The position numbers and the translations under genes are program-made. From the NCBI GenBank assembly GCA_049322335.1, contig JBMORL010000057.1:1-16169 (forward strand): a DNA stretch of 16,169 bases. The letters run 5' to 3'. Within the stretch, counting starts at the first letter, position 1. Every line of letters starts with the position of its first letter. Origin of the DNA: JBMORL01 sp049322335. GTDB taxonomy: Bacteria; Bacteroidota; Bacteroidia; Flavobacteriales_D; UBA2798. Shown here piece after piece: positions 7,128 through 15,113 of this stretch. The notes under the pieces were generated by a model, which was not told the origin of the DNA, did no database searches, and saw nothing but the letters and a program-made list of their open reading frames with translations.

Positions 7128-8459
7128 CTAAATCATCCCTCTTGACTTCAACTCCAAATATTTATTAATCGTATCCACCGACAAATTTTGCGGAGTGGTT
7201 AGTATAGTTTGAATCGCATGTTTTTTCAGTTCCTGTGCGATGAGTTGTTTTTCGTGCGTGAACTTTTCTGCAATGGTCTTAAAATAGATTTCTTTGATAG
7301 TACCGGCTGTCATTTTAGAGGCATCTTTCAGTTCGGTATTTTCAAAAAAGATGACTACCAGTAAATGCTGGGCATTTATTTTTCGAAGTAACGGAAGCGC
7401 GCGTTGCAATGAATACATGCTTTCGAAGTTGGAATAGAGGAGGATGAGGCTTCGTCCTTTTATTACATTTCTCACCCCGAAATACAATAATTCGTAGTTG
7501 GCTTCCAGGAAATGGGTTTTTTGTTTGTAAAGAATTTCGAGAATGCGTTTCAGCTGCGAGGGATTTCTTTCAGCAGTTAATTTACTTCCTATTTTATTTC
7601 CGAAAGTGATTAATCCTGCGCGGTCGCCTTTTCTCAGCGCAATATTCGACATGACAAGAGCAGAGTTAATAGCATGATCAAGTAATGTCATTCCTTCGAA
7701 GGGCATACGCATCGAGCGGCTTTTATCAATGATACAATACACCTGTTGTGCTTTTTCATCTTCATACTGGTTGATCATCAGTTCAGCTTTTCGGCTGGTG
7801 GCTTTCCAGTTGATGCTTCTGTAATCGTCACCCTGAACGTAATTTTTTATCTGTTCAAATTCTGTTGAGTGGCCGAGTCTGCGTACACGTTTTATCCCCT
7901 GTGTAAGATTAAGGCGGGCAAACACTTTTAGTTCATATTTTTTCATTTGCAACACCGAAGGATAAACGGCTACCATTTGTTCTGCGGGCTGGGTAAACCT
8001 GCGAATGGCAATTCCCAGCGGTGAAGTAATGAAAAGCTGAATATCGCCAAATTCATATTTTCCTCTTTGTAAAGGACGAATGGTATAACTTACGGTTTTG
8101 GATTCATCGGGGCCGATTTCAAACACCAGTTTCAGATGGCGCAACTGGAGCTGGTAGGGAGCCTCGTCTGTTAAACTAACGGTTACGGGCAAACGTAGCC
8201 GGCTATCGGCTTTTATTTTTACTTCAAATTCATCGCCCAGTGAAATGGTGGGAGGAAGTTTTCTCCGCGCTTTGATAGTAGCTCCCGGAACATGCAGCAC
8301 GAGAATATCCACCAGTAACAATGCTACAATAAATGCCAATGCCACCTGTGCTACCGGGAAGAGATAGGGAAATGGGTAGCTCAGTGCAAAAATGGAAATC
8401 ACGCCTGCCATCAATGCATAAAAGCGCCATGAGATGTATATGTTGCGGATGAATTTCAT
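7128..8459 (-). CDS. DUF58 domain protein (vWA-like partner of MoxR)
   Basis: This is a 443-residue membrane-anchored protein and the last gene of the MoxR cluster. Two membrane helices lie near the N-terminus (about 13-34 and 36-55). A beta-rich segment follows (about 60-170), then the DUF58 core with its hallmark GDDYRSINWKATSRK at 210-224. A von Willebrand A-like region starts with a MIDAS-type DKSRS at 245-249 (the DxSxS pattern), and T258 is a further candidate ligand. The later vWA motif that is often an Asp reads YSNFE (N344) here. DUF58 proteins are known to occur beside MoxR ATPases and are thought to be their partners or substrates. Its start codon overlaps the moxR stop (TGATG), so translation is probably coupled. 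The precise biochemical activity of the family is not known to me. Confidence 0.93.
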   Translation of the reverse strand: MKFIRNIYISWRFYALMAGVISIFALSYPFPYLFPVAQVALAFIVALLLVDILVLHVPGATIKARRKLPPTISLGDEFEVKIKADSRLRLPVTVSLTDEAPYQLQLRHLKLVFEIGPDESKTVSYTIRPLQRGKYEFGDIQLFITSPLGIAIRRFTQPAEQMVAVYPSVLQMKKYELKVFARLNLTQGIKRVRRLGHSTEFEQIKNYVQGDDYRSINWKATSRKAELMINQYEDEKAQQVYCIIDKSRSMRMPFEGMTLLDHAINSALVMSNIALRKGDRAGLITFGNKIGSKLTAERNPSQLKRILEILYKQKTHFLEANYELLYFGVRNVIKGRSLILLYSNFESMYSLQRALPLLRKINAQHLLVVIFFENTELKDASKMTAGTIKEIYFKTIAEKFTHEKQLIAQELKKHAIQTILTTPQNLSVDTINKYLELKSRGMI

Positions 8460-9475
8460 CAGCGGGGCACTTCTATTTTCTGGATAATTTCTTTAATTAC
8501 ATCTTCCGTTTTCAGTCCTTCCATTTCTGCTTCGGGAGAGAGAATGATACGGTGATTCAAAACGTGATAGGCCACATATTGTACATCATCGGGAATAATA
8601 AAATCACGGCCACGGATGGCAGCCAGTGTTTTGGCTGATTTAAGCATGGCCAGTGAAGCGCGCGGAGAGGCACCGAGATATAGTTTTCCGTGTTCACGGG
8701 TTTGGTGTGTGATCTCAGCAATGTATCGCATCAGCTGATCTTCTACTTTTACTTTTTTGATGAGCTCCTGGATTTCCTGTAATTCCTTTGCGCTAAACAC
8801 GGCAACAATTTCATTCAGGTCGGGAGATTTTATTTCTTCTTTATAGCGCATCAATATCATTTGTTCCTCGATCAGTTTCGGGTAATGTAATTTTACACGA
8901 AACAGGAAACGATCGAGTTGTGCTTCCGGCAACCGGTAAGTTCCTTCCTGTTCGATTGGGTTTTGCGTGGCGATCACAAGAAACGGAAACTCCATTGGGT
9001 AGGTGGTTCCGTCATAGGTAATCTGGCGCTCTTCCATTACCTCGAATAAGGCAGCCTGGGTTTTAGCAGGGGCGCGGTTGATCTCATCAATGAGAACGAT
9101 GTTGGCAAATACAGGCCCGCGTTTGAACATAAACGCTCCGTCTTTTTGGTTATAAACAGAAGTTCCGATAATATCACTGGGCATCATATCGGGAGTAAAC
9201 TGGATGCGCGCAAATTTTACTGCCAGGGTTTTGGCCATCACTTTTGCAGTAAGTGTTTTGGCAATTCCCGGAACGCCTTCCAGCAGAATATGTCCGCCCG
9301 AAAGAATTCCGATCATCAGCAGGTCAACCATTTCTTCCTGGCCGATAACATATTTTTTTACTTCTCCCCGGGCTTTATCTATTGCCGAGGTAATCCGGTG
9401 CATAGCTGAATGCGATGAATTGATCAGGTTGCTGATGTCCTGGTTTTCCGGTGTGGGGTTGTTGTTTTCTTCCAT
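8459..9475 (-). CDS. moxR: MoxR family AAA+ ATPase
   Basis: This 338-residue soluble AAA+ ATPase is expected to act as a chaperone-like remodeller of a partner protein. Visible motifs are Walker A GVPGIAKT (67-74), Walker B VLIDEINRAP (127-136), sensor 1 ATQNP (169-173), an arginine-finger candidate in LDRF (R189), and sensor 2 GASPRAS (268-274). The C-terminal lid (about 250-335) includes the DDVQYVAYHVLNHRI segment typical of the family. Length and motif order are normal. It lies 3 bp downstream of the DUF4350 gene and overlaps the DUF58 gene by 1 bp. Characterised relatives support maturation of metalloenzymes or stress tolerance with vWA-domain partners, and the DUF58 product is the obvious partner here. 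The symbol is a family name rather than a claim of orthology to a specific moxR. Confidence 0.95.
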   Translation of the reverse strand: MEENNNPTPENQDISNLINSSHSAMHRITSAIDKARGEVKKYVIGQEEMVDLLMIGILSGGHILLEGVPGIAKTLTAKVMAKTLAVKFARIQFTPDMMPSDIIGTSVYNQKDGAFMFKRGPVFANIVLIDEINRAPAKTQAALFEVMEERQITYDGTTYPMEFPFLVIATQNPIEQEGTYRLPEAQLDRFLFRVKLHYPKLIEEQMILMRYKEEIKSPDLNEIVAVFSAKELQEIQELIKKVKVEDQLMRYIAEITHQTREHGKLYLGASPRASLAMLKSAKTLAAIRGRDFIIPDDVQYVAYHVLNHRIILSPEAEMEGLKTEDVIKEIIQKIEVPR

Positions 9476-9478
9476 GTG

Positions 9479-10888
9479 TTATTTACAGTTTTTATAAAAA
9501 TATTCCACTTGCTGATGTATGGTGATGAGCATTTCATCCGAAACTGCGGATGATTTTTCGATGGATTCAAAGGAAGCGAATAATCGTGAAATACGGTCTT
9601 CTTCCACCTGTGATTTTCTTGCGAGTAATGCAATAAACGGCTGGTCGGGTTTGGAAGTGGTAATAAAATACCGTTCACGGATAAAATTAAGCAATATCCT
9701 GTATTTATGACGCAACAGGTTTTTGTGACGGTATTGCTGAAAGTATAATTTACTTACCGTATCGATAAAATCAAGCGAACTGTTTTCATTTTTTGCCACA
9801 GCGGGAATCACTTTTTGTTTTCGTTTTACCTGGAATAAAATGTAAAACAAAAGAGTAGCCAGTAAAGTATAATAAGCCCATTTGAGGGAGGGTTTACTGA
9901 GAATAAATTGTAACGGACTGGTACGTGGTTTATCTCCGCTTCCTGTTCCCGATCCTGCACCTCCGCTGAACTGTTCGCGGTATTTCAGGTATTCCATCTG
10001 TCCGTATTGATCCCATACCGGTTGTGCATCAGGCAAACAGGCCAATACGCGTTCCATGTGTTCCACATTTCTTTCATTGAGTAATGCAATATTGGTAAAG
10101 GAAACAGGCACCGAATGAAAATAAAAGTATCCGCTGCCCCAGGGAACGCGGATAAATACATCGTTGGAATCGTTATTGTATTCGAATGATGTATATAAAT
10201 CTTCGGGTTCCCAATAGGATGTTTCTTCTTCGTAATATTCATCCGAAACGGAAGTATCTTCTTCTATATATTCTTCTTCGGGTGCTTCAGTATCTTCAAA
10301 CTGGTCACGCGAATAATTTCTCCGTTTGAAACTTTTCCAGGGATAGGAATATTTTTTCCCTTCGAAGAAGTAATAAAAATCGAAATATTTTTTCCTGTCG
10401 CGCAAAGATTCCGGATAAAAATTTATCCTGGTGCGTTCCATCGTGCTGGTTTCAATAAAGTGGGTATTTTCAATGATGTATTCAAAAGCATCCGGGTAAT
10501 CCTGCAGTGAAATAAAAGCATAGTTTCCATCTTCCACAAATGATTTGAGTGATTCTCTTTCATCATAGTCAAGATTCATGCTGTTGGCGATGATAAAATA
10601 AATTTCGGGCTGACGGTTGGCGGTATCATTCAGTTCCTCTTCGAAATCTTCCTGTATCATTTTCATTTTTTTCCCTTCACCGGCATATTTTTTCTTCAGC
10701 AATTCATAAAAAAGAAAAGTTCCGTAAGGCGAACGATCGTCATGTTCATAGCTGATATCCCAGTTTACGGGTTGGTCTTTTTCGCGGTTACTCTTCTTTT
10801 CAGGGGGATCAGTAAAAACAATAAGGAGAACTACCGCTACAACAGCAAGTCCGCCCAAAGTTCCTATGATGGCCCATTTTCCTTTCAT
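9479..10888 (-). CDS. DUF4350 domain membrane protein
   Basis: This 469-residue protein belongs to the MoxR cluster. It has one N-terminal membrane helix (about 5-26), a large extracytoplasmic part with a DUF4350-like region (about 40-150 and 235-290; DDRSPYGTFLFYELLKK, then GNYAFISL) and a second helix (about 336-354). A basic cytoplasmic tail follows (about 355-469). DUF4350 domains resemble GATase-like or Rossmann-type folds without known catalysis. Residues 194-231 are an acidic, Tyr/Glu-rich insertion (EAPEEEYIEEDTSVSDEYYE and on), and 308-320 is a Gly/Ser linker. Both look like flexible segments. The start codon overlaps the DUF4129 stop by 4 bp (ATGA). The role is probably structural, holding other cluster products at the membrane, but that is inference. 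The name rests on pattern recognition and cluster position. Confidence 0.85.
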   Translation of the reverse strand: MKGKWAIIGTLGGLAVVAVVLLIVFTDPPEKKSNREKDQPVNWDISYEHDDRSPYGTFLFYELLKKKYAGEGKKMKMIQEDFEEELNDTANRQPEIYFIIANSMNLDYDERESLKSFVEDGNYAFISLQDYPDAFEYIIENTHFIETSTMERTRINFYPESLRDRKKYFDFYYFFEGKKYSYPWKSFKRRNYSRDQFEDTEAPEEEYIEEDTSVSDEYYEEETSYWEPEDLYTSFEYNNDSNDVFIRVPWGSGYFYFHSVPVSFTNIALLNERNVEHMERVLACLPDAQPVWDQYGQMEYLKYREQFSGGAGSGTGSGDKPRTSPLQFILSKPSLKWAYYTLLATLLFYILFQVKRKQKVIPAVAKNENSSLDFIDTVSKLYFQQYRHKNLLRHKYRILLNFIRERYFITTSKPDQPFIALLARKSQVEEDRISRLFASFESIEKSSAVSDEMLITIHQQVEYFYKNCK

Positions 10889-11712
10889 GCCGTTCGTTCG
10901 ATGGATTTCAGCAACTCTTTAAAAAACGGTTCTACCTGCGCATATTCGGAAGGAGTTAGTTCTCTTTTTCCGTACCAGACCACTTCAAAAATCATAATGG
11001 ATTTTGAAAATGTTTGATATTGCATCCGGTCGCGCATTTCCAGCAGGTAATATTGGTTAGTTTTCTTTTTCTCCCAGGTGATCCAGTTTTTTTCTTTCAG
11101 GCTTTTGATAATAAAAATGAAATATATTCTTACAGCTTCCCTGAAATTATTTTCTTTCAATGCTTTTTCCAGCAACAGTTCCAGTTCTGATTTGGGAAGT
11201 TCTACCTGTTCGGGTTGTTCATCTTCTTCCACCGGCCCCACTTTTTTGCGTCCTTTCAATGACGCACCGGTAAGTATTTTGTATAAAATAAATATTACTG
11301 CTGCGATTAAACCTCCAATCAGAAGCACCTGGAACAAACCGCCTAACCCTGATGGTACAGAAACATCGGGAGAAGACCGGTCTTCCATATTAATGGGTTC
11401 TCTTTCCCGCTGGTTGATACCATCTTCGTATTTTCCGTCACGTTCTATGTAATGATCGGTATATTTTCCGAATCCTTTTCGCGAAGAGGATTTTTCACCA
11501 CTATTTTCCGGGTTTTCTTTTTCGGGGTTTTCAAATTCATCCTGCCATCGCTGGTTATAATCCTTTTTTCCGGGAGAAGAGTCGTAGCGCAATCCTTTTT
11601 TCAGTTTTCTCCAGTGTGCACGATCAAGTTTTTCAGGTTGCAGGTTTGATTGCGCATGGGCAAATAACGTTATACAGGAAAACAGCAACGGCAGCAGAAG
11701 TTTAGTCTTCAT
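10885..11712 (-). CDS. DUF4129 domain membrane protein
   Basis: This 275-residue protein has a signal peptide (residues 1-20, AHA before QS). A charged, low-complexity periplasmic stretch follows (about 30-120, rich in Lys, Glu, Arg and Asp), then one membrane helix (about 124-147) and a cytoplasmic DUF4129 domain (about 178-270). Conserved-looking segments are REAVRIYFIFIIKSLKEKNW with TWEKKKTNQYYL after it, and FEVVWYGKRELTPSEY. DUF4129 proteins are known neighbours of MoxR/DUF58 genes and some are fused to transglutaminase-like domains; here there is none. The gene overlaps the SpoIIM-family gene by 11 bp and the DUF4350 gene by 4 bp, so all are surely one transcript. No function beyond membership of the cluster can be read from it. 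Confidence 0.88.
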   Translation of the reverse strand: MKTKLLLPLLFSCITLFAHAQSNLQPEKLDRAHWRKLKKGLRYDSSPGKKDYNQRWQDEFENPEKENPENSGEKSSSRKGFGKYTDHYIERDGKYEDGINQREREPINMEDRSSPDVSVPSGLGGLFQVLLIGGLIAAVIFILYKILTGASLKGRKKVGPVEEDEQPEQVELPKSELELLLEKALKENNFREAVRIYFIFIIKSLKEKNWITWEKKKTNQYYLLEMRDRMQYQTFSKSIMIFEVVWYGKRELTPSEYAQVEPFFKELLKSIERTA

Positions 11713-13588
11713 AATCGCCCTCCGTTTCCAGTGTTTTGTTTTTCTTTCCGAACCGCTTCATCTTTTCATACAGCCCGGTGGCTTCTTCTTTTTCACGTAC
11801 AGTGAAGTAAGCCAGGATAAACCCATAAATCATAAGTGGACATACAAACCATAAAAAAAGCATGTCCATTCCGCACTTCACCGCGGCAATAATTACCCAA
11901 TAGGCATCAAATTGTGTGATGATATGCCATTCGATAAGGGGCAAAACAATGGCAAACATCAGCATTGATACATTCATCAGGAAAAAAGCCGCAATAATAA
12001 GTGCCAGCACCAGCTGTAAAAGAAAATTATTTCCCCAATGGGTAAATCCTTTTCCTATGGCATTGGAAAGTGAATTGAAAATATTATTCTTTTCCATCCC
12101 CACCGAAGCAATGGTGTAAAACAATACAGGCGCAAAAAGAGCGAAGAAAAACATTACTTCTCCGGGTAAAAATGCGATTCCGGCAAATAGCAGGGTAACC
12201 GGGATAAAAAATTTATGAATTCCTGTAAAATGGAATTTCAACCACGAAAGATATTTTTTATCTGTTTTTTCAACAGAGTAAATGACACCCGACACCAGCA
12301 ATGAGAAAACAAAAGCGGTAGCAAAAAACTGCCATACGGAAGCGGTTTTTCCTGTACAAAATAATATTCCAAGCACTTCATACCACCACAAATCCTGGTC
12401 GAGCAGGCGGTAGTGCTGCACAAATACAGTTGCCATAATTCCGGCATGAAGGAAAAAACAGGTAAAAATTACTTTTATGATAAAAGAAAAGTGATTCCTG
12501 TAAAGTGCAAATGCATCACTGAACATTTCATTCACCTGCCTTATTTTGAAAAAATCAATTTTTCGTTCAGGATGAAATAATGGCTCTTCATTGAGGTTTA
12601 TTTTTTCAGGATGGCGTGCAGCCACTACAAACGGGTAAACCACAAAGTAGAGAATCATAATGGCAAACGATCCGAGAATGATAATCCATTTTGTAACATC
12701 GGGCATTTCGGTGTGGCGGGTTACCCAACTTTCGAAAACAGCAGCAAGAAAAACCACCGGTGTAACGCCCAGCATAATGAATAATCCCCGTTTGGCAGAG
12801 ATTTGCAGCGACTGTAGTTTGGAATAAGTGCCCGGAAATAATAATCCGTTGCCCAATGTCATTCCCGCTGCACCGGCAATGATCAGTGCTGAAATTTCAA
12901 ATGCACCGTGTATCCAGATGGTAAGAAAAGTAGTAAGCAATAACTGCGATCCGAACTGTGAACTAACGGTTAACCCCTTGTAGTAGAAGTAGGATTGGAA
13001 ACTTCCCACCATAATTCCATTGTACACCAGAAAAAACCCGGTGCCGATGCTGAAAAAAATACCAAGTGCAAAACTGAAAAAAGCCACGCGGATATTGTTA
13101 AAGAAAATTTCAAGAAACATGGGCATGCCGCTTTGTTGCTTATATACAGCCATGGGATCGCCTTTCTCGATATAGCGGTCGGTCATCTCCACGTACCCGT
13201 CACTCAGAATTACTCTTGCAAAGTTCAGGTCATCGGCAGTAGAAACCAGGCCGATGGCCCCGGCAATAACAAAAATAAGAAATGCCAGCAGCAGGTTTTT
13301 TCTTGCCCTGTACATTTCCAGTGGCAGGCTCGTTGACCAGAAAGTGAGGAATTTGGAGAAAGGTTCGTTTTTTATTTTATAGAGGCTCGTAAAAATTCCC
13401 TGTGCAATGTAATTAAGGTAAACACGAACCGAACGTTTGGGATAATGGGTGCGGGCATATGAAAGGTCTTCGGTAATTTCAACGAATAACCGGCTGATTT
13501 CATCGGGGTCGCCCTGTTTCGATTTGTTTAACTCCTCGAATCTGCGCCACTTATCTTTGTTCTGGTTGATGAACGAAGTTTCTTTCAT
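11702..13588 (-). CDS. SpoIIM/DUF95 family membrane protein with extra C-terminal membrane region
   Basis: This is the first gene of the MoxR cluster. About residues 1-325 form the SpoIIM (stage II sporulation protein M) region, with helices near 98-116, 165-195, 215-246, 269-287 and 300-323. It carries the family's HGAFEISALIIAGAAG signature at 228-243. From about 340 a second multi-pass region begins (KIDFFKIRQVNEMFSDAF, then helices near 367-390, 418-438, 459-495, 522-552 and 563-595) and runs to a charged tail. I expect about 320-330 residues for bacterial members, so at 628 this is roughly double. The extra half resembles general DUF-type multi-pass proteins, but I cannot name it. The SpoIIM name does not mean sporulation here. 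It is separated from the divergent RDD gene by about 117 bp, with an inverted repeat 15 bp before its start. Confidence 0.87.
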   Translation of the reverse strand: MKETSFINQNKDKWRRFEELNKSKQGDPDEISRLFVEITEDLSYARTHYPKRSVRVYLNYIAQGIFTSLYKIKNEPFSKFLTFWSTSLPLEMYRARKNLLLAFLIFVIAGAIGLVSTADDLNFARVILSDGYVEMTDRYIEKGDPMAVYKQQSGMPMFLEIFFNNIRVAFFSFALGIFFSIGTGFFLVYNGIMVGSFQSYFYYKGLTVSSQFGSQLLLTTFLTIWIHGAFEISALIIAGAAGMTLGNGLLFPGTYSKLQSLQISAKRGLFIMLGVTPVVFLAAVFESWVTRHTEMPDVTKWIIILGSFAIMILYFVVYPFVVAARHPEKINLNEEPLFHPERKIDFFKIRQVNEMFSDAFALYRNHFSFIIKVIFTCFFLHAGIMATVFVQHYRLLDQDLWWYEVLGILFCTGKTASVWQFFATAFVFSLLVSGVIYSVEKTDKKYLSWLKFHFTGIHKFFIPVTLLFAGIAFLPGEVMFFFALFAPVLFYTIASVGMEKNNIFNSLSNAIGKGFTHWGNNFLLQLVLALIIAAFFLMNVSMLMFAIVLPLIEWHIITQFDAYWVIIAAVKCGMDMLFLWFVCPLMIYGFILAYFTVREKEEATGLYEKMKRFGKKNKTLETEGDYED

Positions 13589-13603
13589 CCCTGCCTGCTT
13601 GTA

Positions 13604-13623
13604 CTTTCCCTTTATTGGGAAAG
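13604..13623. repeat. Inverted repeat in the leader of the SpoIIM-DUF58 operon
   Basis: CTTTCCC (13604-13610) and GGGAAAG (13617-13623) form a perfect 7-bp stem around a 6-base TTTATT loop. It ends 15 bp before the SpoIIM-family start codon on the minus strand. It could be a hairpin in the mRNA leader, affecting translation or stability, or an operator near the promoter. There is no T-run on the minus strand after it, so it is not a terminator for that direction. Confidence 0.55.
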
Positions 13624-13705
13624 AGGTCTAAATGTAAAGCATAAATTTTATTTAAAAAAATAGTTTTTTCTTCTTTGTTTATCGTATTTTTAGAGGCTTT
13701 TTACA

Positions 13706-14437
13706 ATGAAGAACATCGACATCGTTACCTCCCACAACATCACCATCGAATACCAGCTGGCCGGTGTGCTCGATCGTTTTTTTGCCCTTCTTGTCGACCT
13801 GGCCATCCTCTTTGCCTGGCTTATTTTTGTCTCTATAATTGCCGGGGATTCCCGGTCGGAAGATTCTGTTATCATCATTTTCATGATCTTTTTTATGCCT
13901 GTGTTTTTTTGCTATCACCTTACCTGCGAGATATTTTTCGGAGGACAATCTATCGGAAAAAGGGCGCTGGGAATAAAGGTTGTACGTTTAGACGGGAAAA
14001 ATCCTACCATCAGTGATTGTTTTATGCGCTGGGTGTTCAGGATAGTGGATATTTTTTTTACCCTCGGGGCATTGGCGGCATTGTTTGCTTCGGCCAGCGA
14101 TAAAGGGCAACGCCTGGGTGATATGATCGCAGGAACGGTAGTAGTAAAACTAAATCCTACCAACCGCTACACCATTAACGATATTCTCAGTATCCGCGAC
14201 AGTGCCACACATGGTGAAACATTGTATCCGCAGGTTACCAAACTTACGGATGATGATATGCTGCTGATCAAAAACGCCCTCGAACGCTACAAAACTTTTC
14301 CCAATCCCAAAACAGGAAAACTCATCAGGGATATTACCGAAAAAGTATGCAGTGAACTTCAGATTTCCGAAATTCCGAAAGACAAACCTGTTTTTCTACG
14401 CAAATTGTTGCAGGACTATATTGTTTTAACCCGCTGA
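13706..14437 (+). CDS. RDD family membrane protein
   Basis: This 243-residue integral membrane protein is divergent from the MoxR cluster. The RDD domain spans about 15-150: a first helix with FFALLVD, a second near 56-75, the GQSIGKRALGIKVVRLDG loop typical of the family, a third helix near 108-128, and QRLGDMIAGTVVV at the end. About 90 soluble residues follow (160-243), with a ThrAspAspAsp segment and a basic helix-rich end. Some RDD members have been linked to ion or solute transport or to membrane-protein partners, but most have no known role. Across bacteria, RDD genes often lie beside SpoIIM-family and MoxR genes, which supports a link with the divergent operon. The ATG is taken at 13706, just after TTTTTACA. 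rsmI starts 1 bp after its stop. Confidence 0.9.
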   Translation: MKNIDIVTSHNITIEYQLAGVLDRFFALLVDLAILFAWLIFVSIIAGDSRSEDSVIIIFMIFFMPVFFCYHLTCEIFFGGQSIGKRALGIKVVRLDGKNPTISDCFMRWVFRIVDIFFTLGALAALFASASDKGQRLGDMIAGTVVVKLNPTNRYTINDILSIRDSATHGETLYPQVTKLTDDDMLLIKNALERYKTFPNPKTGKLIRDITEKVCSELQISEIPKDKPVFLRKLLQDYIVLTR

Positions 14438-14438
14438 C

Positions 14439-15113
14439 ATGTCAAAACTTGTTCTTGTTCCTACGCCCATCGGCAACCTCGAAGATATAACGTTGCGCGC
14501 CCTGCGTGTGCTGAAAGAAGCCGATCTTATTCTTGCCGAAGATACGCGGGTGACAGGAAACCTGCTGAAACATTTTTCCATCGAAAACAAATTATTTTCC
14601 AATCATGCACACAACGAACATAAAATACTTGAAAAAGTGCTGGAAAAAATAAAGGAATGTAATCTGACAGCGCTGGTAAGTGATGCGGGCACACCGGGAA
14701 TTTCCGACCCGGGATTTTTACTTGTCCGGGAATGTCTGAAAAATGATATTGAAGTGGAATGTCTTCCCGGGCCCACGGCATTTGTCCCGGCTCTTGTCCA
14801 TTCCGGTTTTCCCTGCGACCGGTTTTGTTTCGAAGGATTTCTTCCGCAAAAAAAAGGAAGACAAAAACGATTGCTTGCGCTGAAAGAAGAAACGCGTACC
14901 ATGGTTTTTTATGAATCGCCTTTCCGCCTGGTAAAAGCGCTGAGTGAATTTTCAGAAATTTTCGGGGAAGAACGCGAAGCTTCGGTGTCCCGCGAACTCA
15001 CCAAAATGTTTGAAGAAACAAAACGCGGGACATTAAAAGAACTCATTGCTTATTTCGGCAGTAAAACCGTAAAAGGCGAAATTGTGATGGTGGTGAAAGG
15101 AAACGAAGAATGA
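14439..15113 (+). CDS. rsmI: 16S rRNA 2'-O-ribose C1402 methyltransferase RsmI
   Basis: This SAM-dependent methyltransferase should modify the ribose 2'-OH of cytidine 1402 (E. coli numbering) in 16S rRNA, close to the decoding centre. The 224-residue product shows the TP-methylase motifs: VPTPIGNLEDITLRAL (7-22), LAEDTRVTGNLLKHF (32-46), SDAGTPGISDPG (81-92), LPGPTAFVPALVHSGFP (109-125) and FYESPFRL (157-164). The E. coli enzyme is about 60 residues longer at the C-terminus; the shorter form here is, as far as I recall, usual for the phylum, so I do not read it as truncation. The gene follows the RDD gene by 1 bp and overlaps the next gene by 4 bp. Physical linkage to these genes is likely one of convenience. 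Confidence 0.95.
   Translation: MSKLVLVPTPIGNLEDITLRALRVLKEADLILAEDTRVTGNLLKHFSIENKLFSNHAHNEHKILEKVLEKIKECNLTALVSDAGTPGISDPGFLLVRECLKNDIEVECLPGPTAFVPALVHSGFPCDRFCFEGFLPQKKGRQKRLLALKEETRTMVFYESPFRLVKALSEFSEIFGEEREASVSRELTKMFEETKRGTLKELIAYFGSKTVKGEIVMVVKGNEE

Noticed and set aside
1848..13588. Sporulation function suggested by SpoIIE- and SpoIIM-type domain names
   Set aside because: Both domains are widespread in non-sporulating bacteria, the context is Bacteroidota, and no other sporulation gene is present.
13685..13692. TATTTTTA as a -7 promoter element for the RDD gene
   Set aside because: It differs from TAnnTTTG at the last base, has no -33 box, and would leave a leader of only a few bases.
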